Positions 55,776 through 64,000 of a stretch of 64,000 bases of DNA are shown here, piece by piece. The DNA comes from Devosia limi DSM 17137 (GTDB lineage: Bacteria > Pseudomonadota > Alphaproteobacteria > Rhizobiales > Devosiaceae), in contig NZ_FQVC01000010.1 in NCBI RefSeq assembly GCF_900128975.1, positions 81,045-145,044 on the forward strand, given 5' to 3'. Each line of letters begins with the position of its first letter. Position 1 is the stretch's first letter. The notes beneath the pieces were generated by a model. The model was not told the DNA's origin. It searched no databases and was given only the letters and a program-made list of their open reading frames with translations. The position numbers and the translations under genes are program-made.

Positions 55776-57170
55776 CTATTCGGCAAATGCCGCCAGCACG
55801 CGGACCCAGGCGCGGATACCGCGATGGAAGCTCTCGAGATCGTATTTCTCATTGGGCGAGTGAATGGCGTCGTCGACATGGGCGAAGCCGATCAGCAGCG
55901 TATCGAGCCCGAGGATCTTCTTGAAATCGCCGGCAACCGGGATCGATCCACCCGAGCCGGTGATCACCGCTTCCTTGTTCCATTCGTCGCTGAGCGCGGT
56001 GAGGGCCTTGCGCAGGTGCAAGCCATCGCTGGGGACGGTAATGGCCGGGGAGCCGCCATGCTCCTTGAAGCTCACCGAGCAATCGGCGGGAATGCGCTCC
56101 TGGACATGCTGGCGGAAGGCGGCGCGGATCTTGACGGGATCCATGCCCGAAACCAGGCGGAAGGAAATCTTGGCGCTGGCCTTGGCCGGGATGACGGTCT
56201 TGAAGCCGTCGCCGGTATAGCCGCCGATCATGCCGTTGATCTCGCAGGTCGGGCGCGACCACACCATTTCGAGCACCGAGCGGTTCTGCTCGCCCGCCGG
56301 AATGGCAAGGCCGGCTTCGCCAAGGAAGGCTGCCTGATCGAAGCCGAGGCCCTGCCATTGCTTTTTGACAGCATCGGGCACTTCGGCCACGTCGTCGTAA
56401 AAGCCCGGCAGGGTGACGCTGCCATCGGGCGCGCGCAGGCTGGCGATGATTTCGGCCAGCACCTGATTGGGATTGCGGGCGGCATTGCCGAACATGCCCG
56501 AATGCAGGTCCTTGTTCGCGCAGCTGATGGTGATTTCTTCGCCGACAAGGCCGCGCAGCATGGTGGTGATCGAGGGGGTCTGGCGATCCCACATGTCGGT
56601 ATCGCAGACGAGCGCAATATCGGCTTGGAGCTCGGCGGCATTGTCGCGCATGAAGGGGGGCAGGTTCTTGCCGCCGCTTTCTTCCTCGCCTTCCAGCATC
56701 ATCGATATGCGTACCGGCAGGGCGCCGGTTGCCGCCTTCCAGGCGCGGCAGGCTTCGATGAAGGTCATCAGCTGACCCTTGTCGTCCGACGTGCCGCGAC
56801 CCACGATGATCGTGCGGCCATCAGCGCCGTCCTTGATCACCGGCTCGAACGGATCGGAGTGCCAGAGCTCGATCGGATCGACCGGCTGTACGTCATAATG
56901 GCCGTAGAACAGCACATGGGTGCCCGGGGTCTGCGGACCATGGGCAACAACAACGGGATGGCCGGGGGTGGGGCGGGCCGCCGCGGTAAAACCCAGGCCC
57001 TCCAGATCGGCCACCAGCCAGTCGGCTGCGCGCTGGCACTCGGCAGCAAAGGCCGGGTCGGTTGAAATCGACTTGATGCGCAGCAGTGCCTTGAGGCGAT
57101 CCAGGCTCTGGTCGAGCCCGGCATCGACCTGGGCGAGAACAGCATCAAGCGCGGTGGCGGCGGTGGTCAT
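55776..57170 (-). CDS. M20-family dipeptidase
   Basis: 464 aa from the ATG at 57168-57170; the frame runs to 57392 without support. Di-zinc peptidase: VLFYGHYDVQPVDP (metal and catalytic Asp), GRGTSDDKGQLM, and LEGEEESGG (general base Glu and metal ligand). A C-terminal dimerisation domain and HSPNEKYDLESFHRGIRA near the end. Cytoplasmic. Cleaves dipeptides or related amides. Confidence 0.93.
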   Translation of the reverse strand: MTTAATALDAVLAQVDAGLDQSLDRLKALLRIKSISTDPAFAAECQRAADWLVADLEGLGFTAAARPTPGHPVVVAHGPQTPGTHVLFYGHYDVQPVDPIELWHSDPFEPVIKDGADGRTIIVGRGTSDDKGQLMTFIEACRAWKAATGALPVRISMMLEGEEESGGKNLPPFMRDNAAELQADIALVCDTDMWDRQTPSITTMLRGLVGEEITISCANKDLHSGMFGNAARNPNQVLAEIIASLRAPDGSVTLPGFYDDVAEVPDAVKKQWQGLGFDQAAFLGEAGLAIPAGEQNRSVLEMVWSRPTCEINGMIGGYTGDGFKTVIPAKASAKISFRLVSGMDPVKIRAAFRQHVQERIPADCSVSFKEHGGSPAITVPSDGLHLRKALTALSDEWNKEAVITGSGGSIPVAGDFKKILGLDTLLIGFAHVDDAIHSPNEKYDLESFHRGIRAWVRVLAAFAE

Positions 57171-57345
57171 GGCAGAAATTCCCGATGAAAATTCGGCTGA
57201 ACCATGACCCAGCGGTCCAACGCTGTCCAGCCATCGGCCTGCGCGCGCGTGACCGGGCCACGATGGTGCACCCGAACGGGGCGTCGTCAAACCGGTGATC
57301 GTGTCTGCGTGCCCTGCGCCCCGGCGGGGCGGCGCGCAGCTCGCT

Positions 57346-58089
57346 TCATGCAGATGCAGGCCGTTGTCTGTTGCTCGAGAGCAATGAGGCATTCGTCACG
57401 CGTGCATAGCACTGGCATGATCTCTGCTCGAGACGGGGCCGGTCGATGATTTTCAACTCACCGCGACTATATTCGAGAATGCCGTCCTTCTGCAGCTGAG
57501 CGCAAACCGCGCTCACGGTCGCCCTGCGCACGCCGAGGGTCTCCGACAGGGTTTGTTGCTTCATTGTGAACTGGTCACTCATGACGCGGTCCCGCGCATG
57601 CAGCAGCCATCGAGAAATCCGCTGCTCGGCGGAATGCAGGCCGTTGCAGGCAACCGATTCCATCGTCTGGACAATCAAGGCCTGGGCGTAGCGCAGCATG
57701 GCTTCGCGGACGCAGACAAACTCGGCCAGCGCCTCATCCAGATCCGCCACCGATATCCAGGATGTGTAACCGGGAACCTGCACCACTGATCGGCTGATCG
57801 CGACGCCGCCCCCCATGATCAGGGCAAGGCCAAGGAAGCCCTCAAACCCGAGCGATGTCTTCTCGATGGTTCTGCCATCTTCCATTTCCGCCATCAGGGA
57901 GATGACCCCCTCATGGGGGAAAACGGCGTGGGTAAATTGCGCCCTATCCTCGTAGATGACTTCGCCAACGAAGGTCTTGCGCGTGAGACTGCGACTTAAG
58001 AGGAACTCCTGTGCTGCTGGTCTCAGCTCAAGGATCACGCGGTTTCGCACTTGGGAGAGATCAACATTTGGGGGCGTTCTATTGTTCAA
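57346..58089 (-). CDS. Crp/Fnr-family transcriptional regulator
   Basis: 247 aa. N-terminal cyclic-nucleotide-like beta roll (VIYEDRAQFTHAVFPHEGVISLMAEM; LGFEGFLGLALIMGGG), and C-terminal winged helix (RISRWLLHARDRV..., TLSETLGVRRATVSAVCAQLQKDGILEYSRGELKIIDR in parts). No Fnr-type N-terminal Cys cluster, so not an oxygen Fe-S sensor of Fnr type. Divergent from the GGDEF-EAL gene through a 213-bp AT-rich gap. Confidence 0.88.
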   Translation of the reverse strand: MNNRTPPNVDLSQVRNRVILELRPAAQEFLLSRSLTRKTFVGEVIYEDRAQFTHAVFPHEGVISLMAEMEDGRTIEKTSLGFEGFLGLALIMGGGVAISRSVVQVPGYTSWISVADLDEALAEFVCVREAMLRYAQALIVQTMESVACNGLHSAEQRISRWLLHARDRVMSDQFTMKQQTLSETLGVRRATVSAVCAQLQKDGILEYSRGELKIIDRPRLEQRSCQCYARVTNASLLSSNRQRPASA

Positions 58090-58302
58090 CTCAATGCCCT
58101 TAATTCAAAATTAACCACATATATGCACGTTAGCGGACATAGGTATGATCGTATTCATGTTTTGAATGATCGGTATCGAACATTCAGGGGTCACTTTTTG
58201 AATTTTACTCCAGTGAGCGTCAAGAGTCATGGCTAAGCTGAAAATTCTCTCCACCACCCGACTTGAAGTTCCCGGTGCGCTGCCCCGCAAATGGAGCAGC
58301 GA

Positions 58303-60546
58303 ATGAGTAGGCCGGACCGTCAAGAAATTCTTCCGCCGGAAACATCCGGCCCTGCCGTCGATGGCAGCCATTCATCGCTGGATGCCTCCGTGGCGGAAGC
58401 CGCCGCGGATCTCGCCGCCTACCGTACCGCCGTAAACCAGCAGGCCATCGTGGCGGTTACTGACCGGGCGGGCCGGATCACCGCTGTCAACGGTCTGTTC
58501 TGTCGGATCAGCCAGTATTCGCGCAGCGAGTTGATCGGCCAGTCGCACAATATTCTGAACTCCAGTTACCACCCACGCAGCTTCTTCAAGGGCATGTGGC
58601 GGCAGATTGGATCAGGCATGGTGTGGCGTGGCGACATCTGCAACCGGGCCAAGGATGGATCCATCTACTGGGTGGACACGACCATCGTGCCCAAGCTGGG
58701 GCACAACGGGCGCAGTATCGGCTATGTCTCCATCCGGTACGACATTACGGCGCGCAAGACCGCCGAAGCCGCTCTGGTCACGGAAAACCAGCGGCGCCAC
58801 GATGTCGAGGCGCTGTTGCACGACATCATCGAGGCCGTTCCCAACGGCATTGCCGCCTGCGACGCAAATGGTCGTCTAATCCTCTTCAATACAGCATTTC
58901 AGGACTGCTACCCGCTGGCGCGGCAGGCAATCCATGAAGGAGCGCTCTTCGAGGACGTGCTCCGCGAGGCGACGCAGAATGGCCAGTTCGTGCTTCCGGC
59001 TGATAGCGAAGCCAGCAAGGCGGCCTTCATTGCCGCACGGCTGAAGGAGTTCCAGAGGCCCGGCAGGCGATTTGTGCAGCACCTGACGGACGGGCGCTGG
59101 CTCCAGGTGCAAGAGCGCCTTTCGCAATCCGGATACGTTGTTGGCGTGCGCACCGATGTCAGCGAACTCAAGCAGGCCGAGCGTCAGATCAAGCACCAGG
59201 CCGAACGCGACGCCCTCACGGGACTTTACAACCGGCGCGCCATTCTCGAGCAACTCGCCAGAGTGCTGAACGTCTCACGGACCAGCGAAAAGGTCGGGGC
59301 ACTGATCATTGTCGATCTTGATGGTTTCAAGGCGATCAATGACAGCTATGGGCATGATGCGGGTGACCAATTGCTGGTCGCTCTTGCCGGGCGGTTGAAG
59401 GCCACGGTCCGGCAATCCGATGTTGTCGCGCGGCTTGGTGGCGATGAGTTCGCGCTGATCATCCAGAATCTCAATGCGGCGCAGGATGTCCAGCGGATAG
59501 CCGAGGCCTTGCTCCGATCGCTGAGCCAGCAGGTCAAGCTCGGTCGCCGCCTCGTCATCCCATCGGCCAGCCTGGGCGTTGCCATCTATCCCCAGGACGG
59601 CAACACGCCAAAGGAACTGCTCAAGAACGCCGATCTGGCTCTCTACAAGGCCAAGGACAGGGGGCGCGCAACCTACGTCGTCTGCAGCCCCGAACTGCGT
59701 GAAGGCAAACTCCGCCGCGCCAGCATGATCAAGGCGCTGCAGACGGCCATGGCCCGGGGCCTGATTGAAATGGCGCTTCAGCCGCTGGTCAAGGCCGGAA
59801 CCGCCGAGCATGTCGGGTTCGAGGCCCTGGTGCGCTGGAGAACCCAACACCGGGACGTGCCGCCGCCCGAGTTGATCAGTCTGGCCGAAGAAGCCGGACT
59901 GGTCGTGCAGCTGGGCTACTACATTATCGACAGGTCCCTCAAAGCGCTCAAAGACCTGATGGACCTTGGGCTTAATCCAGGGCGCATCGCAATCAACGCC
60001 GCTGCCGATCAACTGCGACAGCCTGACTTTTCCCAGCGGCTAAACGAACTGATCGCCAGACACGGGCTGCTGCCCCGGGACGTCGAAGTGGAAATTACCG
60101 AGGGCGTCATACTGGCGCGCTCCTCGGCACGCATCGCGACGACGCTGCAGGAACTGCATGACACCGGCGTCAGTATCGCGCTGGATGACTTTGGCACCGG
60201 ATATGCGTCGCTGTCCCACCTCAAGCAATTCCCCATCGATAGCCTGAAGATCGACCAGTCCTTCGTCCGTGGCATGACATCGGACAATGATGATTCAGTG
60301 ATTGCGCGCACCGTGATTTCGCTCGCGCACAGCCTGGGCATGTCGGTGGTGGCGGAGGGTGTTGAAACCGAGGAGCAGTTCCGCTTCCTGTCCAATTATG
60401 GCTGCGATTTCATCCAGGGCTACCTGATCGGCGCGCCGATGTTCCCCGACGCCGCGAAGGCCTATCTCATCAAAGCTTCCAATCGTGCCTGCCTGTGGCC
60501 GCCGCCGGTAGCAAGCGCACGCAGCGCTGCCGGGAGGCGCGGCTAA
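58303..60546 (+). CDS. PAS-GGDEF-EAL c-di-GMP signalling protein
   Basis: 747 aa from the ATG at 58303 (GGAG 6 bp upstream). Two PAS-type sensor domains (about 40-155 and 165-285: [39 protein letters not shown]), GGDEF domain ([10 protein letters not shown], 377-386; I-site RQSD at 370-373) and EAL domain (FEALVRW at 506-512; [20 protein letters not shown]). Both catalytic signatures are intact, so it may make and/or degrade c-di-GMP. No TM segments, so cytoplasmic. Confidence 0.94.
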   Translation: MSRPDRQEILPPETSGPAVDGSHSSLDASVAEAAADLAAYRTAVNQQAIVAVTDRAGRITAVNGLFCRISQYSRSELIGQSHNILNSSYHPRSFFKGMWRQIGSGMVWRGDICNRAKDGSIYWVDTTIVPKLGHNGRSIGYVSIRYDITARKTAEAALVTENQRRHDVEALLHDIIEAVPNGIAACDANGRLILFNTAFQDCYPLARQAIHEGALFEDVLREATQNGQFVLPADSEASKAAFIAARLKEFQRPGRRFVQHLTDGRWLQVQERLSQSGYVVGVRTDVSELKQAERQIKHQAERDALTGLYNRRAILEQLARVLNVSRTSEKVGALIIVDLDGFKAINDSYGHDAGDQLLVALAGRLKATVRQSDVVARLGGDEFALIIQNLNAAQDVQRIAEALLRSLSQQVKLGRRLVIPSASLGVAIYPQDGNTPKELLKNADLALYKAKDRGRATYVVCSPELREGKLRRASMIKALQTAMARGLIEMALQPLVKAGTAEHVGFEALVRWRTQHRDVPPPELISLAEEAGLVVQLGYYIIDRSLKALKDLMDLGLNPGRIAINAAADQLRQPDFSQRLNELIARHGLLPRDVEVEITEGVILARSSARIATTLQELHDTGVSIALDDFGTGYASLSHLKQFPIDSLKIDQSFVRGMTSDNDDSVIARTVISLAHSLGMSVVAEGVETEEQFRFLSNYGCDFIQGYLIGAPMFPDAAKAYLIKASNRACLWPPPVASARSAAGRRG

Positions 60547-60605
60547 TGCCCGTCTCAGCACGCGGCCGGCGCCCGGCCACCGCAAGCGCTGCGGCAAGCC
60601 CGACC

Positions 60606-60655
60606 CGGCAGTTGACCTGCCGCTGACGGGCAAGCGCGCCTGCACATTTGCAGGC
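60606..60655 (+). repeat. two hairpins downstream of the GGDEF-EAL gene
   Basis: CGGCAG-TTGAC-CTGCCG (60606-60622) and GCCTGCA-CATT-TGCAGGC (60638-60655) lie in the 196-bp gap before the chemoreceptor gene. Neither has a T run. They may end the first transcript. Confidence 0.45.
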
Positions 60656-60742
60656 CCGCCAATGATCGCGCGTTTCCCCGACCGTCTTCCCAATTGCCTT
60701 TCAGCCAATAGCCAGCGCACCCCTGCAGAAAGCGTCCCCGAC

Positions 60743-62500
60743 ATGACCACATCGTATCCTTCGCCTTTGAATGAGCGCCTCGATTTCCTCGACCTGAACG
60801 CATCGGCAATGTCGAGCATGGCGACGCTGAAGCCCATGATTGATCGGCACATGCCCGAGGCAATGGAGCGCTTCTACGGCAAGATCGCGACGGTGCCCGC
60901 GGTGTCCCGCCACTTCTCCGGGCGCCAGCACATCGATCATGCCAAGGCGCGGCAGACGACACACTGGTCATCCATCGCCTCGGGCCGGCTGGATGAGAAC
61001 TACTTCCAGAGCGCCAATGTCGTCGGCAATGTCCATGCGCGCATCGGCCTTGAGCCAAAGTGGTATATCGGCGGCTATGGCCTGATCCTGGAAACCCTGG
61101 TCAAGGGTATCCTGCATGATTTTCTTGCTGATAAATTCTCGGGATCAACCCTGGGCCTGGGCAAGAAGTACTCGTCCAAGCAGATCCTGGCCGAAGTCGA
61201 TACCGCTTCGGTTGCGCTGACGGCGATGCTCAAGGCCGTCATGATCGACATTGATATCGCAGTGACGACCTATTTCGAAAAGACCAATGCCGAGACTGTC
61301 GAATTGAACGACCAGGTTGGTCGGGTCGTCGCCGCAGCCCAGGTCGGCGACTTTACCAAGCGCGTCGAGATCCAGTCGACCGCCCCGGGAATTGTGGCAA
61401 TGGCGGAAGGTGTCAACAGCCTGATGTCCACCGTCGACGAAGGCATCAAAGAAACCGGTGGCGTGCTTGGCTCGCTGGCACAAACCGATCTGACGCAGCG
61501 CGTCGAGGGCGACTACCAGGGCGCCTTCGCCAAACTCAAGAGCGACACCAATGCGGTTGTCGACAATCTCTCGCGGGTAATTGCCCAGCTGCGGCAGACG
61601 TCCGGCTCATTGAAGACGGCGACAGGCGAGATCCTGTCGGGGGCCAATGATCTTGCCGAACGCACCACCAAGCAGGCGGCGGCGATCGAGGAAACCTCCG
61701 CGGCCATGGAGCAGTTGTCGACCACGGTGGTGGACAATGCCAGGCGCGCGGAAACGGCCAGCGCGCGAACCCAGTCCGTGTCCCGGACCGCCGAGGAAGC
61801 CGGGGAAGTGATGAAGCAATCCAACGAGGCCATGGAGCGTATCTCCACCTCCTCCCAGAAGATCTCCAATATTATCGGCATGATCGACGATATCGCGTTC
61901 CAGACCAATCTGCTGGCGCTGAATGCCTCGGTGGAAGCGGCGCGGGCCGGAGATGCGGGCAAGGGCTTTGCCGTCGTCGCGGTCGAAGTGCGGCGTCTCG
62001 CCCAATCGGCAGCCAGCGCTTCGGCCGAGGTCAAGGTGCTGATCGATCAGTCGGGCGCTGAAGTGGCCGGCGGCAGCAAGCTGGTGGCCGAAGCAACGCA
62101 GAAGCTGACCTCAATGCTTGATGGCGTCCGCGACAGCGCCGTGCTGGTGCGCGACATCGCCACGGCAAGCCAGGAGCAGTCCAACGCGATTGCCGAGGTC
62201 TCGGTCGCCATCCGGCAGATGGATGAAATGACCCAGCACAACGCGGCGCTGGTGGAAGAAACCAATGCGGCAATCGAGCAGACCGAAAGTCAGGCCAACG
62301 CGCTCGACCGCATCGTGGACATCTTCGTTATCGACGCGCGTGGCCGCCGCTCAGCGGGCCAGCAGTTTGCCGTCGTACCCTTGAAGGACGACATCAGGTC
62401 CCCCCAGGCCAAGGCAAGGACGGCCACCAAGAGTTATCCCAGCAATGGCAATGCGGCGATGAAGCCGGCGGTGGTCAAGCAGGAATGGAACGAATTCTGA
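60743..62500 (+). CDS. globin-coupled methyl-accepting chemotaxis protein
   Basis: 585 aa from the ATG at 60743. Residues 1-175 form a sensor globin: [18 protein letters not shown] carries the proximal His98, so a heme-based O2/redox (aerotaxis) sensor like HemAT. Then a HAMP-like region and MCP signalling domain (about 300-530) with the hairpin tip [21 protein letters not shown] and [15 protein letters not shown]. No transmembrane segment, therefore soluble. C-terminus ends EWNEF, a WxxF tether for CheR/CheB. Confidence 0.93.
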   Translation: MTTSYPSPLNERLDFLDLNASAMSSMATLKPMIDRHMPEAMERFYGKIATVPAVSRHFSGRQHIDHAKARQTTHWSSIASGRLDENYFQSANVVGNVHARIGLEPKWYIGGYGLILETLVKGILHDFLADKFSGSTLGLGKKYSSKQILAEVDTASVALTAMLKAVMIDIDIAVTTYFEKTNAETVELNDQVGRVVAAAQVGDFTKRVEIQSTAPGIVAMAEGVNSLMSTVDEGIKETGGVLGSLAQTDLTQRVEGDYQGAFAKLKSDTNAVVDNLSRVIAQLRQTSGSLKTATGEILSGANDLAERTTKQAAAIEETSAAMEQLSTTVVDNARRAETASARTQSVSRTAEEAGEVMKQSNEAMERISTSSQKISNIIGMIDDIAFQTNLLALNASVEAARAGDAGKGFAVVAVEVRRLAQSAASASAEVKVLIDQSGAEVAGGSKLVAEATQKLTSMLDGVRDSAVLVRDIATASQEQSNAIAEVSVAIRQMDEMTQHNAALVEETNAAIEQTESQANALDRIVDIFVIDARGRRSAGQQFAVVPLKDDIRSPQAKARTATKSYPSNGNAAMKPAVVKQEWNEF

Positions 62501-62580
62501 CGGCCACTGTCTTGCCGCTCAGGCGATGACACCCTTTACCGGCGCTCGCCGCCTAATCGAAAGTCTCGGTGCCAACGGAA

Positions 62581-62656
<76 letters not shown>

Positions 62657-62980
62657 GTCTCCGAGGGGATTGTGCTGATATATTTGGGGGAGTGCAAGGG
62701 GGCGAAGAGCAGTGTCGTATTCGCTTCTGCCCGAGACGGTGCGCGAGGCACCTATCGGTACGGCCAGGACCGATGAGCCTCATCACCCGGCAGAACGATA
62801 CTTTACTGCGCCACAGATGTATCATTGCGCGACTTACACCCGGACCATCGGGGCACCTTCTCACCATTGCGGCCGGCCGGCATCGCTGCGGCTGCTCCAG
62901 CGTGCGATCTCCAGCACCAGGCTCTGGTGAGCCAAGTCCCGGGTTTCAGCCATGCGCGACACGTTCAGACAGGATCTGCC

Positions 62981-63736
62981 ATGACTTCTCCATTCGATCT
63001 AACGGGGCGCCATGCGCTGATTACCGGATCCAGCCGCGGGCTGGGATTTGCCCTGGCGCGGGGATTGGCGGCAGCGGGTGCCGCGGTGACGCTCAATGGG
63101 CGCGACGCACCGACACTCGAGGCGGCGGCTGCGACGCTGCGAGGCGAGGGCTATGCGGTGGACATTCTGGTGGCCGACGTCACCAATGGCGAGGCGATCA
63201 CGGCAGGCATCGGCGAACTGGCCCGTCCCATCGACATCCTGATCAATAATGCCGGCATCCAGGTTCGGGCGCCCTTTCTCGAGCATAGCGTCGCGACCTG
63301 GCAGGCCATGTTCTCTACCCACATCATGGGCGCGGTGCTGCCGGCGCAGGCGGTGCTGCCCTCGATGATTGAACGGGGCGGCGGCAAGATCATCAATATC
63401 TGTTCGCTGACCAGCGAGGTGGGGCGGGCGACCATTGCGCCCTATGCGACGATGAAGGGGGCGCTGAAAATGCTGACGCGAACCATGGCCACCGAGTTCG
63501 CTGCACATAATGTGCAGGTCAACGGGATCGGCCCCGGCTATTTTGCAACCGACATGAACGAAGCGCTGATGGCGGACCCCGCATTCGACGCCTTCGTCCG
63601 GCGCCGCACCCCAGCCGGGCGCTGGGGGCAGCCGGCGGAACTGGCGGGTACGGCGGTGTTCCTGGCATCCCCGGCCGCCAACTTCGTCAATGGCCAGATC
63701 ATCTATGTCGATGGCGGCATCCTGGCCGCTCTGTAG
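62981..63736 (+). CDS. SDR-family dehydrogenase (gluconate 5-dehydrogenase-like)
   Basis: 252 aa from the ATG at 62981 (AGGA 6 bp upstream). Rossmann motif TGSSRGLGFALARGL, NNAG (NNAGIQVRAPF), catalytic Ser in ICSLTSE and the YxxxK in YATMKGAL. The IDILINNAGIQVRAPFLEHS and NVQVNGIGPGYFATDMN style resembles gluconate 5-dehydrogenase (IdnO/Ga5DH). Substrate not proven. Confidence 0.92.
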   Translation: MTSPFDLTGRHALITGSSRGLGFALARGLAAAGAAVTLNGRDAPTLEAAAATLRGEGYAVDILVADVTNGEAITAGIGELARPIDILINNAGIQVRAPFLEHSVATWQAMFSTHIMGAVLPAQAVLPSMIERGGGKIINICSLTSEVGRATIAPYATMKGALKMLTRTMATEFAAHNVQVNGIGPGYFATDMNEALMADPAFDAFVRRRTPAGRWGQPAELAGTAVFLASPAANFVNGQIIYVDGGILAAL

Positions 63737-63768
63737 GGGTATAGAAAGGAGGGGAGCGAAGGCGATTT

Positions 63769-63783
63769 GTAAGCAGTGCTTAC
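63769..63783. promoter_or_regulatory. perfect palindrome GTAAGCA-G-TGCTTAC
   Basis: 7-bp arms with a 1-bp centre, 33 bp after the SDR stop and about 130 bp before the rrn-type promoter. Operator-like symmetry; protein unknown. Confidence 0.4.
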
Positions 63784-63910
63784 ACCCGAAAATACTGGCC
63801 TGAATGCTGGTTTGAGCGGAGAGGCCTCAAATCTCTGGTGTCTTGGTCGAGTTTTCCACAAACCGGGACCCGGTCCGCCGACAAAAAGACGGAATTGTCA
63901 CATTGGGTCG

Positions 63911-63939
63911 TTGACAGGTTGGGGGATTGGCCCTAGAAC
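63911..63939 (+). promoter_or_regulatory. rrn-operon-type promoter at the window edge
   Basis: TTGACA (63911-63916), 17-bp spacer, TAGAAC (63934-63939) with a GC-rich discriminator (CCGCCTC). The TTGACAGGTTGGGGG...CCCTAGAACC layout is what alphaproteobacterial rRNA promoters look like. No ORF follows before the window ends; a 16S gene beyond the right edge is predicted. Confidence 0.6.
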
Positions 63940-64000
63940 CCGCCTCACCGCTGCAGAGCGAGACGCCAACCGGCGGCGAGAACTGCGGCAAACCACTGAA

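Overview
The window is chromosomal DNA from a GC-rich (low-60s % by eye) alphaproteobacterium. I infer a halotolerant member of the Hyphomicrobiales, of the Devosia/Pelagibacterium type. The reasons are the many ABC and TRAP uptake systems, a complete ectoine/hydroxyectoine cluster with an EctR-like regulator, a Dct-like sigma-54 two-component system, Rhizobiales-style palindromic intergenic repeats, and an rrn-type promoter at the right edge. No insertion sequence, prophage or CRISPR array was seen. Genus is inference only.

Layout. (1) 1-6 kb: a ROK regulator, a DadA-like FAD oxidoreductase and a first TAXI-type TRAP transporter (binding protein, terminator-like hairpin, fused permease). (2) 6.4-15 kb: two paralogous PchR-like AraC regulators, a frameshifted HAF-repeat autotransporter-like gene, its intact paralogue, a small exported protein of unknown function and a C-terminal processing protease. 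The second araC gene and both HAF genes share one promoter design: two direct repeats of a TTATGCGCGRCG-like site 19-20 bp apart, then a -35 element exactly 10 bp further on. This looks like a small dedicated regulon that I cannot match to a described system. (3) 15-20 kb: a Tat-exported beta-carbonic anhydrase, a serine hydrolase, another AraC regulator and a DUF2254 membrane protein. (4) 19.6-30 kb: ectR, divergent from ectABCD-ask-ehuBCDA and a BCCT carrier. This joins synthesis of ectoine and hydroxyectoine to their recapture; no ectoine-degradation genes are present. (5) 30.8-37.6 kb: a DctB/DctD-like pair, a strong -24/-12 promoter preceded by tandem dyads, and a second TAXI-TRAP operon with a DUF1850 protein. 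(6) 37.7-48 kb: mixed housekeeping genes, including a degenerate GGDEF membrane protein that keeps its I-site, an aldo/keto reductase - FAH hydrolase - Dda-like helicase run, a transglutaminase, a CPA2 antiporter with a long acidic tail, an Rrf2 regulator and purU. (7) 48-53 kb: a polyamine-type ABC operon (potFGHI-like) on the minus strand, ending in a 24-codon ORF with an extraordinarily strong Shine-Dalgarno sequence and a strong terminator. (8) 53-64 kb: pseudouridine salvage (psuG-psuK), a DUF1304 protein, a dipeptidase, a Crp/Fnr regulator, a PAS-GGDEF-EAL protein, a globin-coupled chemoreceptor with a CheR/CheB-type tether, tRNA-Ala(CGC), an SDR dehydrogenase and what looks like an rRNA-operon promoter whose 16S gene would lie beyond the window.

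Themes. All four binding-protein-dependent transporters (two TAXI-TRAP, Ehu, Pot) have a stable hairpin directly after the binding-protein gene, the usual way to make more binding protein than permease. Several stretches concern osmotic and nutrient adaptation, and 58-62.5 kb concerns c-di-GMP and oxygen/redox behaviour. Starts were chosen by ribosome-binding site, signal peptide and overlap, and often differ from the longest open frame.
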